In this document: piece after piece, positions 60,892 through 64,000 of the stretch
Numbering within the stretch: position 1 is the stretch's first letter
Layout: each line of letters opens with the position of its first letter
Assembly (NCBI GenBank): GCA_034766995.1
Contig: CM068322.1
Location: 19,657,745-19,721,744 of the forward strand
Source: Acanthacorydalis orientalis
Taxonomy: Eukaryota > Arthropoda > Insecta > Megaloptera > Corydalidae
DNA length: 64,000 nt
Direction: 5' to 3'
Position numbers and translations under genes: made by a program
The notes under the pieces: model-generated
Databases searched by the model: none
Told to the model about the DNA's origin: nothing
Seen by the model: only the letters and a program-made list of their open reading frames with translations

Positions 60892-61139
60892 TGTTATATA
60901 TTAGGTGGTATCCGTCAAGTATGCTTTTCTATTGTTTTATACCAACACACACAATCATAAGTACTAAATTCTTATTAAAAATATTACTTGTTAACTTATG
61001 ATTAAAAATATTTTATCGAAGTACAAACAAAACAGAACACTACAATTTATGATTGCGAAATACTGATACTAAAATAGGATTACATTTACGATTTATTGTT
61101 TAAAACAGCTCATCCATCGACATATTTAATAATCTCATG

Positions 61140-61405
61140 ATTTAAGTTCATAATATTCAACGCACATACGTCAGTAGCAATTGAATTCAAAGACAACATA
61201 TTGCATTGAAGACACATGTGTGATGAAGTACATCCAACCAGAGTAAACGGATCTTCCCAGGGGATAGAGTGTCATTGTAATCGGGATCAGTGGCATGCTG
61301 CATATTGAATAACGTAAACAAAGAGTGACATTGTTTGAATCACCATAAGAAAACATACGGCTTGTTATCTAGCGAAAAATTAGCAGAACGTTACCAGTGC
61401 TGGTT
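61140..61405. other. Less AT-rich unique segment with open minus-strand frames
   Basis: Two minus-strand frames stay open together here. One has an ATG (61171-61356) and reads SMPLIPITMTLYPLGRSVYS within it. The other reads WEDPFTLVGCTSSHMCLQCN and continues for about 30 more codons. Composition is clearly less AT-rich than the surroundings. I recognise neither frame; an exon fragment or an unknown repeat is possible. Confidence 0.25.
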
Positions 61406-62470
61406 TCATTTATATATGTTAATTTAATTAATATCTGAAAATAACAGAACCAACTTTGTTTTTTATATGAATCTCGTATATGTAACTGTATTTCATAAAA
61501 TAGAAATATATTTATATGTGCGTATAATTATTTTTTTTCTTATAATTGATTTATTTTGAACAAGTATCCAACTTTTTATTTGAAGATTTAAATAATTATA
61601 TTTTCAGTATAATACTTCTTAAAATAATCTTTTTTTCTTCAAAACTGGATCAATACAATAAACAATTTCCATTCAAATTGCATATTATACTTGAATAAAG
61701 AAAATAAACATATATCTTTATTCAGTTTTGCCTATACTTTCTTATTTTCGTAAGTAAACCAGAAATTTATTGAAAACTTAAATATTTATAAATTAATTTA
61801 AAGTTTTTTTTTAATAAAATATATTAAAGTTTCTGAAAAATCAGCATATAACAAACAAATACAAATTTATTTCTAGGTAATTTGCAAAACTGTACATTCC
61901 CTACATAAAAATATATATAAATATATTTTTATGTAAGGAAAATATGTGTTTTGAACCATTTCGTGAATTTCAGCATTCAGTCTAATTTTAATATATATAT
62001 TTTTTTAATATTTCTTTCTTTTAAGTCCTGTCACTTAATATTGAGACATAAGGATTCTTTTTTATTTAAAAAAAACATTTCTCATATACAAAGTTTAAGC
62101 ACTAATTTAAATGAATTTTAAATATTTTTTTATATCAAATCATTTATAAAACTTAATTATCAACACTTAAAAAGAATTGATTAGTTCAATATTATTTACA
62201 GACATATACTTATTTCGAACAAAAGCTTAAAATTAATACAATAATATTTTATGTAAAAAAAACATACACATTCGAGATAAAAACTTCATTTCGTGGTACT
62301 ATTATTACTACACCATTGTCTTTTACTTCTTCAAGTAACACGTGCTTCTAGTATCACTTTCATTCATATTACATTATCTTTTGCTGACAGCATATGCATT
62401 CCAATTGCCTTTTTGTAATTTCTTTAACACTGTCTAGCTACTGAGACAGGTTTTTACATATTTTTACATA

Positions 62471-62472
<2 letters not shown>
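61406..62472. other. AT-rich non-coding stretch
   Basis: No gene. Contains the hairpin at 61897-61940. Confidence 0.5.
61897..61940. repeat. Short inverted repeat (hairpin)
   Basis: TTCCCTACATAAAAATATAT is followed after a few bases by its near-perfect inverse ending TTTTTATGTAAGGAA: arms of about 20 bp with one mismatch near the base. No T-run or gene suggests a terminator. Confidence 0.75.

Positions 62473-62549
<77 letters not shown>
62473..62549. repeat. (TA)n microsatellite
   Basis: Pure TA tract of about 75 bp. Confidence 0.95.
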
Positions 62550-62551
<2 letters not shown>

Positions 62552-62682
62552 ACGATCATTGATAAGACAAAAATCAAATAAATACCATACATATTTTATT
62601 TAAAATCTAAATATTGTGAATAAGCCATAACTAATAAATAATAACACGATAATAATATTACCGTAAAAGACTATGTACTTTT

Positions 62683-62689
<7 letters not shown>

Positions 62690-62728
<39 letters not shown>
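62690..62728. repeat. (TA)n microsatellite
   Basis: TA tract of about 39 bp. Confidence 0.9.
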
Positions 62729-62731
<3 letters not shown>

Positions 62732-62824
62732 TTTTATTATTGAAAATAATAATATAATTTGTCTCATTATATATGACTGTCTGATATCAATCTAAATGAG
62801 AGAATCTAGAATAAATTACATTTT

Positions 62825-63120
62825 CACGAATTATTTTTTCTTTCACTCCACAAATCATAAAGAATCCTGAAAAAACGTGTACAGTAAACGATTATTAATC
62901 AGTTTTATGTTGTTTTAAGGCAATTAAATGGTGATGGTGTCATTCTCAGAACGCTAAAATACAGAAAGATTTAAAATAAAACCTCCATTATTCTTGCACG
63001 TAAACAATTAACAAGAATAAATGTTTATTAATTGCCATTTATTTGACCCTTTTGATTTCTAAAATATCTTTGAAAGTAAATTTAAGCACAGTGCCATTTG
63101 TATCATGAATTATAAGCTTG
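62825..63120. repeat. Foldback repeat, copy 13
   Basis: The left arm has TTTCACTCCACAAATCATAA, GTAAACGATTATTAATCAGT, AATTAAATGGTGATGGTGTC and ATTCTCAGAACGCTAAAATA. The right side is worn, but the outer family sequence GTAAATTTAAGCACAGTGCC is present at about 63076. Confidence 0.55.
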
Positions 63121-63543
63121 TATTTTGTAATTATTATTTTCTTTAGCAAAAATAATATATATATACACGAAAATTTATAATTTTAATTTGAAAAGAAGTT
63201 TTGCCAACGGGTTTAACTATTTTAAGCAGATATATTATAATATTATTACTAGAATGGAATTACAGAAACGAAATACATTTTATATAACTGTTTTAACAAT
63301 AAAATTGATATAACTGTTTAATTTTGTCACTTAATATTCATAAAGTAAACAGAGCTGATATCAATTTTTCTCTGACAATTTTAATGCTGAAACACTATTC
63401 AAAAACGAATTTCTGAACTCAAAACATGACTGATAATTCGATATCAACACAAAAACTAGTTATAATTTCATTCAGATTATTTTATAATTTATTAGTTTCA
63501 GAAGGAAAAGGAGTTTGAACAAAAGATTCATTTTGATTCCTTC
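63121..63543. other. AT-rich non-coding stretch
   Basis: Nothing recognised apart from a minor TA run at about 63155. Confidence 0.5.
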
Positions 63544-63588
63544 ATATATATATATATATATACACATATATATATATATATATATATA
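63544..63588. repeat. (TA)n microsatellite interrupted by CACA
   Basis: Two TA blocks separated by TACACA. The right block ends inside the terminus of mariner derivative copy E. Confidence 0.9.
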
Positions 63589-64000
63589 AGGTGTAAAATT
63601 AATTTCGTACCTTTAAATTGAATCAATCATAACTCTATTTTAAATTAAAATATTATCTCGTCGTTTTAGGATTATGAAGTGCAAACTTTAACACTTAAAA
63701 ACATTATATCTTGGCTACGCAGTTGGCATAACCTCACAAAACTGTAGTGAATACGACGACGTACAAAAAACAGCATTAGACATTGCAGACTTTTCGCATT
63801 CCAGTCAAAAAAAAATAGTGTCGAAGCCGAGGAATGATTTGTTCAGCTTTGGAGAAAATGTTAAGACAAATAAAATATGGAAAAAAAATGCTAAAACAGT
63901 GGAAGAGGTCCGAAAAGTCATTACGAATTAATCGATTTAAAGCAATCATCTACAAGGTATTCGTCAGTTACACGACAAATGGAGGAAAGTTATACAAAAT
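63585..64000 (+). mobile_element. mariner deletion derivative (523-bp family), copy E, cut by window end
   Basis: Begins TATAAGGTGTAAAATTAATT and keeps the family order: subterminal AATTGAATCAATCATAACTC, a frameshifted N-terminal region with GATTTGTTCAGCTTTGG, a junction to the C-terminal region, then CGACAAATGGAGGAAAGTTA where the family has the RQLPDRWSKVI codons. The window ends about 110 bp before the expected right terminus. It is inserted in a TA microsatellite, in keeping with mariner's TA target. Confidence 0.8.

Noticed and set aside
60899..60925. TTAGGTGGTATCCGTCAAGT as a mariner terminus
   Set aside because: No matching inverted end or transposase remnant found downstream or upstream.

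Overview
This is a very AT-rich (estimated by eye at a little over 20% G+C), gene-poor stretch of animal nuclear DNA. I find no intact protein-coding gene, no tRNA or rRNA gene, no operon structure and no CRISPR array. The longest open frames are chance frames: they lie in TA-dinucleotide tracts (runs of Tyr-Ile), in transposon fossils read in the wrong frame, or in random AT-rich sequence with no recognisable protein or splice context. The transposon content (mariner of several lineages, a hAT MITE, a piggyBac-like MITE, a TA-flanked palindromic element) points to an invertebrate. An arthropod is my best guess because the mariner remnants resemble insect families, but the sequence does not prove it.

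Layout. 0-6 kb: a short TTAA-flanked piggyBac-like MITE, a tandem duplication punctuated by TA tracts, several pure TA microsatellites and a hAT-like MITE with a perfect 8-bp target duplication. 6-13 kb: four copies of a dispersed palindromic (foldback) repeat and one internally deleted Tc1/mariner-superfamily element (9521-10364). 13-23 kb: a 350-bp TA/CATA tandem tract, a near full-length DD34D mariner fossil (17304-18621), a 200-bp TA tract and two more foldback copies. 23-39 kb: a mariner C-terminal remnant, four members of a ~523-bp mariner deletion-derivative family, many TA tracts and a striking ~180-bp hairpin (35770-35948). 39-52 kb: foldback copies, a 570-bp cecropia-type mariner derivative and a comparatively G+C-rich island with a perfect cAMP-response-element palindrome. 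52-64 kb: a TA-flanked element with a nested hairpin, a second cecropia-type derivative, more foldback copies and a fifth member of the 523-bp family, cut by the window end.

Function. Nothing here works as a pathway. The elements are parasites: non-autonomous copies that must have been moved by transposase from elsewhere, and dead transposase genes. The two patterns I consider most worth following are the 13-member palindromic foldback family, which I cannot name, and the repeated appearance of mariner copies that keep a transposase N-terminal DNA-binding region but lack the catalytic domain. Both rest on my reading by eye; alignment and a repeat library search would settle them.
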